From positions 1 through 64,000 of the forward strand of contig CBDEWF010000162.1 in NCBI GenBank assembly GCA_965243775.1: a stretch of DNA of 64,000 bases. Reading direction: 5' to 3'. The position numbers and the translations under genes are program-made. Positions 53,901 through 62,499 of the stretch are shown piece after piece. The notes below the pieces were generated by a model that saw only the letters and a list, made by a program, of their open reading frames with translations, was not told the origin of the DNA and ran no database searches. The number at the start of each line of letters is the position of its first letter. Positions within the stretch are counted from its first letter, which is position 1. The stretch is from Sansalvadorimonas sp965243775 (GTDB lineage: Bacteria > Pseudomonadota > Gammaproteobacteria > Pseudomonadales > Endozoicomonadaceae).

Positions 53901-56205
53901 TGACACTGACGGAACGTCATTAAAAGAACTTCAGCGTTATCTGCATACCATCAAGGGTGGTGCCCGGATGGCGGGTATCCGGCCGGTTGGTGACCTCGGC
54001 CATGAACTTGAGGGGGTTTATGAAGCCCTTAAGCTCCGTCGTTTGAAAGTGTCCCAGGATCTGATTCATCTGTTAATGAGCAGCCATGATGCTCTTGAGG
54101 GAATGCTGGGCTCTATCCGCTCTAACAATGAGTGCAGGCCCGCGAAAAAACTGTGCAAGGCTCTGAGAAAACAGCTGAAGAACCTTGCTGACCCGGAACC
54201 GGATCCCGGGTTGGTGTCAGAGGATATTATTACTGCCCATACGGAATCTGCAAAAACTGTCGCTGTTTCCAATGGTGATGACCCGGCAGAATATCTGCAG
54301 GATCAGCAAATGGGCGCTGAGCGAATTGCAGCTCCCGCCAGAGAATATCTCAAGAAGGAAATTGAGTCTGCGGTTGAAAGTTCCAGTGACGAGCAGGTCC
54401 GGGTTCCTGCTGGCCTGTTGGACAGGCTGGTCAGCCTGGCCGCTGAAACCAGTATCTCCCGTTCCCGCATTGAGCAGCAGATCAATGATTTCAGTTATAC
54501 CTTGAAGGAGATGCACACCACCATCGACAGACTGCAGGAGCAGTTGCGGCGTCTTGATACTGAAACCCATACCCAGATTATTTCCAGACATGAAAGTGAG
54601 GAGACGGCAGACCGCAACTTTGACCCCCTGGAGATGGATCGTTATTCCGAGTTGACCCAGTTGTCCCGTTCCCTGGTGGAGTCGGCAACGGACCTGAAAG
54701 ATCTCAAACAGGTTCTGGAAGAGAAGAGTCGGGACTCAGAAACTCTGCTGTTGCAACAGTCCCGAATTAACACTGAGCTGCAGGAAGGTTTGCTGAGAAC
54801 CCGTATGCTGCCTTTCGAACGTATCCTGCCAAGGCTGCGGCGGGTTGTACGGCAGGTGTCAGAAGAGCTTGGCAAGCAGGTTGAGCTGAAGGTAGTCAAT
54901 GCTGAAGGGGAGATGGATCGTACCGTGATGGAACGGATGATTCCTCCTCTGGAACATATGCTGCGTAATGCGATTGACCATGGTGTTGAGTCTTCGCCAG
55001 AGCTTCGTATTGCCAATGGCAAGAGAGAAGTGGCAGAGATCAGCCTGAACTTTGTGCGGGAAGGTGGGGAATTCGTGCTGTCTCTGGCGGATGATGGACT
55101 GGGTGTTGATCTGAATGCTGTCCGCGATAAGGCGGTGGAAAGAGGCCTTTTGAGGGAAGAGGAAGAGATTTCTGATAACGATATTTCCAGAATGATATTG
55201 CGGTCTGGTTTCAGCACTGCCAATACCGTAACCCAGATTTCTGGTCGCGGTGTGGGTATGGATGTGGTTCAGAATGAACTGAAGCAGTTGGGAGGACGGA
55301 TTGATATCCATTCAACCGAAGGTCAGGGAACGGAATTCGAAATTCGCCTGCCTTTCACCCAAGCGATAAACCGGGCCCTGATGGTCAACCTGGGAGAAGA
55401 GCAGTATGCCATTCCGCTGAATATTCTTGATGGCGTTGTACGTCTGAGTCCATTTGAGCTGGAAGGACATTATCAAGTGGATGACAGTGGCGTTGAGCAT
55501 GGCGGGCAGTTTTATCAACTGCACTACCTTGGTGATCTCCTTTATGGGCAGAGGCCTCAACTGGATAACTCCCCCCATGAGCTTCCTGTACTGCTGATAA
55601 GATTGAGGGATAAAAATATTGCTGTTCAGGTTGATAGCCTTGTTGGTAGTCGGGAGGTTGTTGTAAAGAGTCTTGGCCCACAGTTTGCCGCCGTTCGTGG
55701 CGTGAGTGGAGCAACAATTCTTGGGGATGGCCGGGTTGTTGTTATTCTGGATATGTTGGCTCTGCTGACGGATTACCTGGCCCGTGAGCCGAACCAGCTC
55801 GTCCAGCAGACGCAGATAACCCAGGAACAGGAAAATAACCTGATAATGGTTGTGGATGACTCCGTTACGGTAAGGAAAGTGACCACAAGGCTGTTGAAAC
55901 GGAATGGCTATCGAACAGCTTCTGCCCGGGACGGCGTTGAGGCTATGGCCCTTCTTCAGGAGTACTTCCCGGCAGCGATTCTGCTGGATATTGAAATGCC
56001 GCGAATGGATGGCTTTGAGGTAGCAACGGCGGTGCGGAATGATCCTGAACTGAAAGACATACCCATTATTATGGTGACATCACGTACAGGAGAGAAGCAC
56101 CGCCAGAAGGCCCAGGAAATTGGGGTGAATGAATACCTGGGCAAGCCCTTTCAGGAAGGGCTGCTTCTGGAAACAATTGGATGCTTTGTCAAAAGGCACG
56201 ACTAG
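50962..56205 (+). CDS. chpA: Hybrid chemosensory histidine kinase ChpA/PilL
   Basis: The 1747-residue kinase has an N-terminal FimL/PilL_N-like region (about 130-250), three canonical Hpt domains with phospho-His at 560 (FHTLKGSGRMAG), 720 (LHTLKGSASMAG) and 995 (LHTIKGGARMAG), and degenerate Hpt-like segments. Then come a CheA dimerisation region (about 1160-1290), an ATPase with EHMLRNAIDHGVESS near 1330, ADDGLGVD near 1376 and GRGVGMDVV near 1430, a CheW domain (about 1465-1610), and a C-terminal receiver with Asp1676 (LLDIEMPRMDG). P. aeruginosa ChpA is much longer (about 2470) with more Hpt modules. A Ser/Arg/Glu-rich repeat (EALSRGEALSRE) lies near 637-665. It phosphorylates PilG and PilH. 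Confidence 0.96.
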   Translation: MEDRHSIDSHDGSRHNWVALGWVQDDIAIALTHARQSLEAYVASPGNESHLKDCLKQIHQVRCALEMVEFEVPVTLAEEMERLVQAFQDNSLPVRSDTYEALVRAMAGLPVWLKQLQFNHRESIAGGITAINDLRSVRGESLLSETTVFSPDLKSLTPPVSEAELARFQGESLGLLLKKLRQMYQFALVGFFNNPGDSTHQNYLIRVFERMSSLCSGMPSSDLWPVALALVQGVKEGEVNIGPAIRNLLRQIDKVLAEAVGDLPLWFNRSIDESLLKNCLYYVTCSLSDDRITAEIKQRYNLYQALPESPGMDKDVANRDSIFSSEKAINSDKALTSEEALALKNLQSAQRAVLQEACTGIKQACSAISELISSGWNRKVITQVPEMLAQVYGALDIIGQSRLSSLAKAARHYVEAVLLQSAQQPDWQELENFADVLSATEYLLERLKQDDLDRQDSTLSRAEESLARLRFFDQGDNTAALEFAIEQPIEPQQLYTDLDQDLFQNADDETVSYGELDQEFIEIFSEEAREIRQLLHQNMDLWKSEPANHEALNNLRRGFHTLKGSGRMAGAVVIGDLSWAVENMLNGLLEEQVRYHSAMAEVVDAAISLLPGLVDEYICQSQQVSEDVQSCIRVAEALSRGEALSREKIAHSREETALSHGEALSGKDKPDIGLDPELTEIFSSEAGILLQELGIFIDSCNDPDAGSSRPVTDELLHSLHTLKGSASMAGVSPVVEIATALEHLARELRTFGIEADDETASLIMRGVILIQQSLEQLDSTPFQRVDGTDEWLEEINGLINRYLQEYDDQEGSFDTAELFQEASLSSVLDAGTDLASWNRNPSDPFVSQICDSLLTLAGNARLYEQDVIGDLAEELAVVYQVLQEKNYPATEEDIATLAAAHERLINMLDELAGQQTPRVCETTMVNLQRLIDEIESTDHSARPLTSDDDEHAPELLAVFLDEAMDNLDAASKALYRWLEDDTDGTSLKELQRYLHTIKGGARMAGIRPVGDLGHELEGVYEALKLRRLKVSQDLIHLLMSSHDALEGMLGSIRSNNECRPAKKLCKALRKQLKNLADPEPDPGLVSEDIITAHTESAKTVAVSNGDDPAEYLQDQQMGAERIAAPAREYLKKEIESAVESSSDEQVRVPAGLLDRLVSLAAETSISRSRIEQQINDFSYTLKEMHTTIDRLQEQLRRLDTETHTQIISRHESEETADRNFDPLEMDRYSELTQLSRSLVESATDLKDLKQVLEEKSRDSETLLLQQSRINTELQEGLLRTRMLPFERILPRLRRVVRQVSEELGKQVELKVVNAEGEMDRTVMERMIPPLEHMLRNAIDHGVESSPELRIANGKREVAEISLNFVREGGEFVLSLADDGLGVDLNAVRDKAVERGLLREEEEISDNDISRMILRSGFSTANTVTQISGRGVGMDVVQNELKQLGGRIDIHSTEGQGTEFEIRLPFTQAINRALMVNLGEEQYAIPLNILDGVVRLSPFELEGHYQVDDSGVEHGGQFYQLHYLGDLLYGQRPQLDNSPHELPVLLIRLRDKNIAVQVDSLVGSREVVVKSLGPQFAAVRGVSGATILGDGRVVVILDMLALLTDYLAREPNQLVQQTQITQEQENNLIMVVDDSVTVRKVTTRLLKRNGYRTASARDGVEAMALLQEYFPAAILLDIEMPRMDGFEVATAVRNDPELKDIPIIMVTSRTGEKHRQKAQEIGVNEYLGKPFQEGLLLETIGCFVKRHD

Positions 56206-56293
56206 TCGGCCATCCATGGCCTTTGGAAACATCAAGCCACCACCCGCCAGAATGAGTGAAATGATGTACTAGTTGTCAGATAAGGGAAGTTAT

Positions 56294-56780
56294 ATGAAAC
56301 AGGAAAGCAAGCAGCTGTCCGCTATGTTAATACCTGTCAGCTGGGGAAATCTGTTGCTCCCCTGCTCTGTTATTGCTGAACTGGTGGATTTCAGGGAGCC
56401 GGAAACTGTACCTGATTCTCCCGACTGGCTTATGGGTATTATTAACTGGCGCCAGCAGACTATCCCTGTCGTTTCATTTGAGCTTATGACGGGACAGCCA
56501 TTAAAAAAGTTGTCTGAAGAGACCCGCCTGATTGTTATAAACCGGGTAACAGAAAACGGAAAAAAACCTGTTTTACGCTATACCTGTTCAGGGTATTCCA
56601 AGAAACTTCCGGATAACAGCAGATGAAGTCGGGGAGAAGAGCCGGTGTGGTAACCGGCAGAGAACCCATGCCGCAATTGAGCCATTTGCTGTTTCTATTT
56701 CAGGAATAGACGCAGTGATCCCTGATCTGGTGACAATGGAATCACAGATTACAGAAGTCAGTCAGCCTTGTCTGGCCTGA
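56294..56780 (+). pseudogene. chpC: Accessory CheW-like ChpC, frameshifted at an A7 run
   Basis: From ATG 56294 (GGGAAG upstream) the frame encodes a CheW-like start (LIPVSWGNLLLPCSVIAELV, DWLMGIINWRQQTIPVVSFE, LIVINRV) and then ends at 56626 after an unrelated tail. Reading the +1 frame from the run of seven A (56560-56566) restores the family-like sequence YAIPVQGIPRNFRI and PFAVSISGIDAVIPDLV to a TGA at 56778. Corrected, the protein has about 161 residues, the normal ChpC size. Either one extra A was gained (loss of function or slippage-dependent expression) or it is a sequencing error. Confidence 0.85.
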
Positions 56781-57576
56781 TGCACTGCTTCCAGTAATTT
56801 TGCTGGAGACTGGTCAGCTCCTCAGCCGTCAGGTTGATTCGGGTGTTATCTGCTGTTCCAAGCAACCCGTAAAGGCATCTGGTGGTTTGACTGTCGCTAT
56901 TGCTTCTTTCTCGCGGAGCGATAGTTACGCTGATAAGTTTCGGTTCTTTTGATTCCATGGCAAGGTTCCACTGTTCCTGAGCTGTTCCCAGGCAGCAGAT
57001 GGCACAATCTGGCAACCCTGTTGACTGGTTTTTCCGGTTGTCTTTCTGGCCATAGCGCATCAGCTCTGCCGGAGTCAGACGTCGATGTATGATGATCGTA
57101 TCAGGGTTGTAAATGGCAACATCCTCAATGCCCCCAAGGCACCTGTCCCCACCCGGGATACTCAGGGTCTGCTCAATCAATTTTGGCTTGGCATGCTGTT
57201 TGAGAGGCAGCCCTTTCAACAGCATGACAGAAGAGAAAGTTCTAGATCCTCCATAATTCACGACCTGCTGAACCAGAATCTGGTCACCATTCATGCCACC
57301 AACAATGTTATAAGCGACATAGCTTGGCAGGTTTTCATCTTCAGGAAGTGAGTTTAGAAGCTGGCTGTTCCAGACCGCCTGCCAGCTTCCGTTCTTGCTG
57401 AAAGGCAGGTCTTTATAAAGAGCTGAACATGACGGGATATCCACCACAGAGGGTTTGTTTGTAGCCGGAGCATGAAATGGCGCCAGTTTTTCCATGCAGA
57501 GGGGGTGAATATCCTGTCCAAAAGCCTGCACAGACCACAGCAGGGTTAAAGCCAGAAAAGCGGGTATCATTTTCAT
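56758..57576 (-). CDS. Exported orphan protein, cysteine-rich
   Basis: The 272-residue product has a Sec signal peptide (MKMIPAFLALTLLWSVQAFG). The mature part holds eight or more Cys (CMEK, SCSAL, DRCLGG, DCAICCLG, TRCLYG, KQCIRP), suggesting disulfides made by DsbA. No known domain. It converges on and overlaps chpC by 23 bases and precedes nothing on its strand; rsmE lies 5 bases upstream of it, so the two may share a transcript. Confidence 0.65.
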   Translation of the reverse strand: MKMIPAFLALTLLWSVQAFGQDIHPLCMEKLAPFHAPATNKPSVVDIPSCSALYKDLPFSKNGSWQAVWNSQLLNSLPEDENLPSYVAYNIVGGMNGDQILVQQVVNYGGSRTFSSVMLLKGLPLKQHAKPKLIEQTLSIPGGDRCLGGIEDVAIYNPDTIIIHRRLTPAELMRYGQKDNRKNQSTGLPDCAICCLGTAQEQWNLAMESKEPKLISVTIAPRERSNSDSQTTRCLYGLLGTADNTRINLTAEELTSLQQNYWKQCIRPDKAD

Positions 57577-57581
57577 GTCGA

Positions 57582-58310
57582 CTACTGCCAGTCTCCCCAG
57601 AGGTACTGCATCAGGCTGATTGCAGCCACAGGAGCCGTTTCTGTTCTGAGAATCCTGGGGCCCAATGCCAGAGGGTGAAAATTGTACTTCTCGGCTTCTG
57701 TAATCTCACTGGCAGTCAGGCCACCCTCTGGACCGATCAATAAAGAGATGGATGCTGGCAAATCATAACCTGTCAGAGCTTGCTCTGTTCTGTGGTGCAG
57801 AACAAAGTTCAATTCTGTTGTTCTGCTGGTTATCCAGTCTGACAGAGACACGGGCGTGTGAATGGTCGGGATAATATTGCGACCACACTGTTCACAGGCG
57901 CTGATAACAATCTGCTGCCAGTGGCGCACCCGCTTCTCCTGTCTTTCACTGTTCAGCTTGACTTCACAACGCTCAGTGAAAAGAGGGGTAATTTCAGTTA
58001 CCCCCGCTTCGACAGCTTTCTGAATGGCATAGTCCATCCGCTCGCCACGGCTAAGGGTTTGTCCGAGCGAAATGGTCAGTGGAGACTCTTTATCTCCGGG
58101 AATATATTCCAGGGGGACAACCTGCACCTGTTTTTTACTGACCAGGTTGACCCGTGCCTGCCATGATCCACCTTCACCATTAAAAAGGATCAGGGGGTCA
58201 CTGGGCTTCATGCGTAATACCCGGCCGACGTGGTTGGCAGCAGATTCTGGCAGGTCAACAGGCTGGTATTCGCTGAGTTGAACCGGGGCATAAATTCGAG
58301 GATTGCGCAT
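57582..58310 (-). CDS. rsmE: 16S rRNA m3U1498 methyltransferase RsmE
   Basis: The 242-residue SPOUT enzyme has the N-terminal PUA-like part (HVGRVLRMKPSDPLILFNG) and knot motifs ITPLFTERCEVKL and LLIGPEGGLTASEI, LGPRILRTETAPVAA. It methylates U1498 of 16S rRNA using SAM. Confidence 0.95.
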   Translation of the reverse strand: MRNPRIYAPVQLSEYQPVDLPESAANHVGRVLRMKPSDPLILFNGEGGSWQARVNLVSKKQVQVVPLEYIPGDKESPLTISLGQTLSRGERMDYAIQKAVEAGVTEITPLFTERCEVKLNSERQEKRVRHWQQIVISACEQCGRNIIPTIHTPVSLSDWITSRTTELNFVLHHRTEQALTGYDLPASISLLIGPEGGLTASEITEAEKYNFHPLALGPRILRTETAPVAAISLMQYLWGDWQ

Positions 58311-58450
58311 GGGATGTTTGAAAGGTCTAAAGGAGAAAATGAATAAATCTGGCTGCTATTGTAGCGAATGGGGGGCAAGGACTAAACTCGGGCGTAATCT
58401 AAACACCCTGCATAGAAAACAGGGTGGTTTCGACGGAGTCTTGTGAGGCT

Positions 58451-59287
58451 CTAAGCCAGGTTCAGATTTTTGACAATGGCCATTGAAGGTCCTGCCTGGT
58501 TCAGGGTGTAAAAGTGCAGGGCCGGAACTCCATAGCTCACCAGCTTTTCACACAGTCCGGTAATGACCTCCTCTCCAAACTGCCGGATACTGGCACTGTC
58601 ATCGCCGTAGGCTTCCAGCTGCTTGCGCAACCAGCGAGGCATCTCTGCTCCACAGTTATCAGAAAAACGGGCCAGCTTCATATAGTTGGTAATAGGCATG
58701 ATTCCGGGAACCACTGGAGCGTTGACTCCCATGGCCGTGATACGGTCCATAAAGTAGTAGTAGGCATCAGGGTTAAAGAAGTACTGAGTGATAGCGGAAT
58801 TGGCTCCAGCTTCTATTTTCCTGCGGAAGTTATCCAGGTCGGATTCCATGGATCGAGCCTGTGGGTGAACTTCCGGATAGGCGGCAATTTCTATATGAAA
58901 ATGGTCTCCGGTTTCCTGGCGAATAAATTCGACCAGCTGGGAAGCATACTGAAAGTCATCATATTCAATGGTACCAATACCAGAAGGTCTGTCACCTCGC
59001 AGGGCAATAATCCTGTTGATACCCAGGTCCATATAATCTTTCAAAATGCTGCGAATCTGCTCCTTGTTATGACCAATACAGGCCAGGTGGGGCATCACCG
59101 GAAGGTCGGTGGCATCCCTGGCAGCTAGAAGTGTGTTACGGGTACGATCCCGGGTAGAGCCACCGGCACCATAGGTTACGGAAAAAAATTCAGGGTTGTT
59201 GTCCGCCAGCTGACTTGCCTGAACTCTCAGTTTACGTGCCCCTTCATCAGTCTGGGTAGGGAAAAATTCAAAGCTCAGTGCAGTCAT
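58451..59287 (-). CDS. metF: 5,10-methylenetetrahydrofolate reductase
   Basis: The 278-residue flavoenzyme supplies methyl-THF for methionine synthesis. FEFFPTQTDEG at the start, SVTYGAGGSTRDRT, NRIIALRGDRPSG and ITQYFFNPDAYYYFMDRI are diagnostic. It lies 203 bases after ahcY on the same strand and may be co-regulated in the SAM cycle. Confidence 0.97.
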   Translation of the reverse strand: MTALSFEFFPTQTDEGARKLRVQASQLADNNPEFFSVTYGAGGSTRDRTRNTLLAARDATDLPVMPHLACIGHNKEQIRSILKDYMDLGINRIIALRGDRPSGIGTIEYDDFQYASQLVEFIRQETGDHFHIEIAAYPEVHPQARSMESDLDNFRRKIEAGANSAITQYFFNPDAYYYFMDRITAMGVNAPVVPGIMPITNYMKLARFSDNCGAEMPRWLRKQLEAYGDDSASIRQFGEEVITGLCEKLVSYGVPALHFYTLNQAGPSMAIVKNLNLA

Positions 59288-59490
59288 AAACTATTCGGCC
59301 CGGTTTACAACCAGATAACCGTGCCTCCTCCATATGTTGTTCTATTTCATTGTTTTTTCCCTGAGCACACCGTTATCATTTTTTGCGCCTTAAATGCGTC
59401 AGCTTATGGCTGTTTATAAGGCACTATCTCATGCTCAAGGGGCGAAGGGCGCTGTTACTGCAAGCGATCCCTACACTGGGTTATGACGGA

Positions 59491-60879
59491 TTAATACTTG
59501 TAGTCGTCAGTCTTATAGGGGCCATCAACAGGAACATTGATATACCTGGCCTGTTCCTCTGTCAGCCTTGTTATAACTCCGCCAAAGCCCTGCACCATAT
59601 AGCGGGCAACTTCTTCGTCCAGGTGTTTGGGTAAAACATCTACGGAAACAGCAGCCGATTTTTGACCGGCTGGCAGATTGGCAAAGTTGTTCTTATAAAG
59701 GTGGATCTGGGCCAAAACCTGGTTGGCAAAGGAACCGTCCATGATCCGGGATGGATGGCCGGTAGCATTACCCAGGTTTACCAGGCGCCCTTCAGAAAGC
59801 AGCAGCAGATGGTCACTGCTGTCGTTGCTGCGAAATATCTTGTGAACCTGGGGCTTGATCTCTTCCCAGCGCCAGTTGTCACGGGTGTATGCTGTGTCGA
59901 TCTCCGTGTCAAAGTGGCCGATGTTGCAGACTACGCAGCCGCTTTTCAGATTCCTGAGCATTGTTCTGTCACAGACATGGACATTGCCCGTAGTGGTAAC
60001 AAGGAGATCAGTGTTTTGCAGCAGTTCTCTGTTAATACCGTCATCACTGTCAGTATTCACGCCGTCCAGGTAAGGTGAGACAACCTCAAAGCCATCCATA
60101 CAGGCCTGCATGGCACAGATAGGGTCAATCTCGGTAACCTTGACGATCATCCCCTCCTGACGCAGAGAGGCGGCTGACCCTTTACCGACATCACCATAAC
60201 CAACCACCAGGGCTTTCTTGCCTGCCAGGAGGTGGTCAGTGGCACGTTTGATTGCATCATTAAGAGAGTGACGGCAGCCATATTTATTGTCGTTCTTGCT
60301 CTTGGTGATAGCGTCGTTGACGTTGATTGCCGGTACCTTGAGACTGCCCTCTTCCAGCATTTCCAGCAGCCGGTGCACCCCAGTCGTGGTTTCCTCAGAG
60401 ATACCATGGCAGTTATCCAGAATTTCAGGATATTTCTCATGGAGCAGAGCTGTGAGGTCACCACCATCATCAAGAATCAGGTTAGGCTTCCAGTTAGCGA
60501 CATCCGCCCCCACGGTCTGCTCCAGACACCACTCGTACTCCTCCTCAGTCTCTCCCTTCCAGGCGAAGACGGGAATGCCTCTGGCTGCAACGGCAGCCGC
60601 CGCATGATCCTGAGTAGAGAAAATATTGCAGGATGACCAGCGGACCTTTGCTCCAAGGGATACCAGCGTCTCTATCAGTACAGCTGTTTGAATGGTCATA
60701 TGAATACAGCCCATGATCTGGGCACCATTCAGCGGCTGGGCACCCTGGTACTGCTTTCTGATAGCCATGAGTGCGGGCATTTCTGTCTCTGCGATCTCAA
60801 TCTCCCGGCGACCCCAGTCGGCCAGTGCGGCATCGGCGACTTTGTAGTCACAGCTTTCAGAAATAGTGGCTGCATTCAT
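59491..60879 (-). CDS. ahcY: S-adenosylhomocysteine hydrolase
   Basis: The 462-residue enzyme splits SAH into adenosine and homocysteine and removes the inhibitor of SAM-dependent methylation. Substrate part with HMTIQTAVLIETLVSLGA and WSSCNIFSTQDHAAAA; NAD motif VVGYGDVGKGSAASLR; C-terminal VPVDGPYKTDDYKY. The about 40-residue insertion near residues 145-185 is the form common in proteobacteria. A palindrome upstream may be a regulator site. Confidence 0.97.
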   Translation of the reverse strand: MNAATISESCDYKVADAALADWGRREIEIAETEMPALMAIRKQYQGAQPLNGAQIMGCIHMTIQTAVLIETLVSLGAKVRWSSCNIFSTQDHAAAAVAARGIPVFAWKGETEEEYEWCLEQTVGADVANWKPNLILDDGGDLTALLHEKYPEILDNCHGISEETTTGVHRLLEMLEEGSLKVPAINVNDAITKSKNDNKYGCRHSLNDAIKRATDHLLAGKKALVVGYGDVGKGSAASLRQEGMIVKVTEIDPICAMQACMDGFEVVSPYLDGVNTDSDDGINRELLQNTDLLVTTTGNVHVCDRTMLRNLKSGCVVCNIGHFDTEIDTAYTRDNWRWEEIKPQVHKIFRSNDSSDHLLLLSEGRLVNLGNATGHPSRIMDGSFANQVLAQIHLYKNNFANLPAGQKSAAVSVDVLPKHLDEEVARYMVQGFGGVITRLTEEQARYINVPVDGPYKTDDYKY

Positions 60880-61202
60880 ATCTGTAGTCTCTTGTTTCCG
60901 GCTGGTAAGAGCCGGTTATGGATTTTTATTGGATGTGTGAAGGCAGTCTAGCAATAGAGAAATGCTATATCAATTTTTTTTGATATAGCTGATCGGGAGA
61001 GGTTATCCCGAAGGCAGTCTGCCAAGGGGCAGTTACCAGTAGTAACAGCTCTGTTAGGGATTTGGGGGAATGTTTGCGCCGGGTATGGGTCTGAGGGTGT
61101 AGACCAGAGCTTTAGGCTCAAATTGAGCTGTGTTCCATGACGGGTGTCATACGAGGTCTTAATCAATCTTTATCCCATACCGGAAATAGAAGGAGGAACG
61201 GG
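60880..61202. other. Divergent regulatory interval ahcY / secreted orphan
   Basis: 323 bases. On the ahcY side it contains several inverted repeats: CGGGA/TCCCG (60994-61010), GGCAG-T-CTGCC (61013-61023) and GTTAC/GTAAC (61031-61045), plus the AT-rich palindrome listed separately. AAGGCAGTCT is repeated (60940-60949 and 61010-61019). I see no SAH riboswitch consensus, but the density of pairing sequences suggests a structured leader or multiple operators. Confidence 0.5.
60964..60989. promoter_or_regulatory. Palindrome upstream of ahcY, candidate SahR operator
   Basis: GCTATATCAA (60964-60973) and TTGATATAGC (60980-60989) are perfect inverted repeats around six T, 85 bases upstream of ahcY. 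Dyad sites of this kind are bound by ArsR-family proteins; a SahR-like regulator gene lies next to metK in this window. Assignment is inference. Confidence 0.45.
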
Positions 61203-62429
61203 ATGAAAAACAATAACTCCGCAAACCAGGCTTTGCAGGTTATTAGTATGTTGGTGGCACTGTCTGCCTCGATTACACTCTGCGGAACCAGCCATGCAGC
61301 AGCTTTGAAAGAAAGCAGTAGTGGGCTTTATAGTTCAAATAAGTTGTATTTCATATCGAAAGGAAGTGATGGAAAGCGTAAATGTTTTAAAGATGGAATA
61401 TGGCTGGTATGTGGTACAAGAGATCTGGTGTCTACACCTGCCGGGGGTGGGGGGGAGCCTGCTGGGGGGACGCTTGCTGGGGAGACGCCTGCCGGAGGAA
61501 TGCCCCTTGAAAAAGGAAATAAACCGCTGAAGACCCCAGGTACAAAAATTTCTCAGGCGCTTCCGGCAGAGCCTCCTCCCGTGGAGACAATAGAAACTGA
61601 CACGATTTTTGATGAACATAATCTTATGTATATAGTTCGATCAAATGTCTTTAATGTTCCCGTTGATGAAGATGGATCATATAGTATTGTCCATAGAAAC
61701 AAGGTAATAAGCGCCTTTATTGACCTTTTTAATCGTTTGCCAGTCAGTAGTACAAAAATTCAGCGTGAAAGTGATCAGTATGACCGGGTTATTCCCAGGC
61801 TGAGCCAACAATCTGTTTTTGGAGATTACCCGGTTGTTGTAGGGCAGATATCTATGGATCCCAACCCAAGACCTGTACTTGGCATCCGGTTTAAGGTCAA
61901 GCAGGAAAGGGTGAATGAAGAGGGTGAAACAATTACTATCACCTGCGGTGAAGGTGTGTCGGGTTTCGATGGGGTTTTCCAGGTCTCTATTGCTGACAGT
62001 GCAGCCTTGGGAGCTGGTGGCTGGAAGACTGCCCACAGTCTTGAAATTTTCCCGGACGGTATGGCTACGAAACTGCTAACGGGTTGCCTGAAAAGGAATG
62101 ATGGTAACTGGAAGTGGAATATTTTCGATACCAGCGACTGGAATGTTTATAACACTATATTCTCAGAGAAATACGTACCCGTTTATTCAAGAGAAGGAAA
62201 GCTGGTTAACTCCAATGCAAATGGTAATGTGAATCTCCGTCAACTGGAGACCATACTGACCCTTGTTCGTGACGGAAAAGTGAATGTCTATATGGCTGGC
62301 GAAGATCCATACACGCTGGAGCTGGATATGACACCCGAGCAGCATCATGCATTTATAAGAGCTGTCAGTTTGAAATCCCTGCCATCAATTCAAGAACCAA
62401 TTACAGCGAAGGACTTCGGTCTGTTTTGA
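61203..62429 (+). CDS. Exported orphan protein with Gly/Pro-rich spacer
   Basis: I start at ATG 61203 (MKNNNSANQ), directly after GGAGGAACGGG; 408 residues. A Sec signal peptide (VISMLVALSASITLCGTSHAAA) is followed by a short domain containing RKCFKDGIWLVCG, a low-complexity spacer of GG-P-AG(G/E) repeats (about 80-110) and a C-terminal domain of about 280 residues without known motif. It sits between ahcY and metK, which are functionally linked; it is probably an insertion. Confidence 0.65.
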   Translation: MKNNNSANQALQVISMLVALSASITLCGTSHAAALKESSSGLYSSNKLYFISKGSDGKRKCFKDGIWLVCGTRDLVSTPAGGGGEPAGGTLAGETPAGGMPLEKGNKPLKTPGTKISQALPAEPPPVETIETDTIFDEHNLMYIVRSNVFNVPVDEDGSYSIVHRNKVISAFIDLFNRLPVSSTKIQRESDQYDRVIPRLSQQSVFGDYPVVVGQISMDPNPRPVLGIRFKVKQERVNEEGETITITCGEGVSGFDGVFQVSIADSAALGAGGWKTAHSLEIFPDGMATKLLTGCLKRNDGNWKWNIFDTSDWNVYNTIFSEKYVPVYSREGKLVNSNANGNVNLRQLETILTLVRDGKVNVYMAGEDPYTLELDMTPEQHHAFIRAVSLKSLPSIQEPITAKDFGLF

Positions 62430-62450
62430 TAAATGAGTGATTTCTCTCAG

Positions 62451-62489
62451 GTCATAAAAAACGGAGCGTTACGCTCCGTTTTTTATGAC
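62451..62489. terminator. Bidirectional terminator between orphan and metK
   Basis: An 18-bp perfect stem (left GTCATAAAAAACGGAGCG) around TTA, with T6 in the right arm on the plus strand and, by symmetry, on the minus strand. It serves the convergent orphan gene and metK. Confidence 0.95.
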
Positions 62490-62499
62490 AGTCTGACTA

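Noticed and set aside
54642..55223. 193-codon minus-strand ORF inside chpA
   Set aside because: Low-complexity Ser/Arg shadow of the kinase gene.
60880..61100. SAH riboswitch upstream of ahcY
   Set aside because: The conserved GAGGAGCGCUGC-type core is not visible in either orientation; only unrelated stems are.
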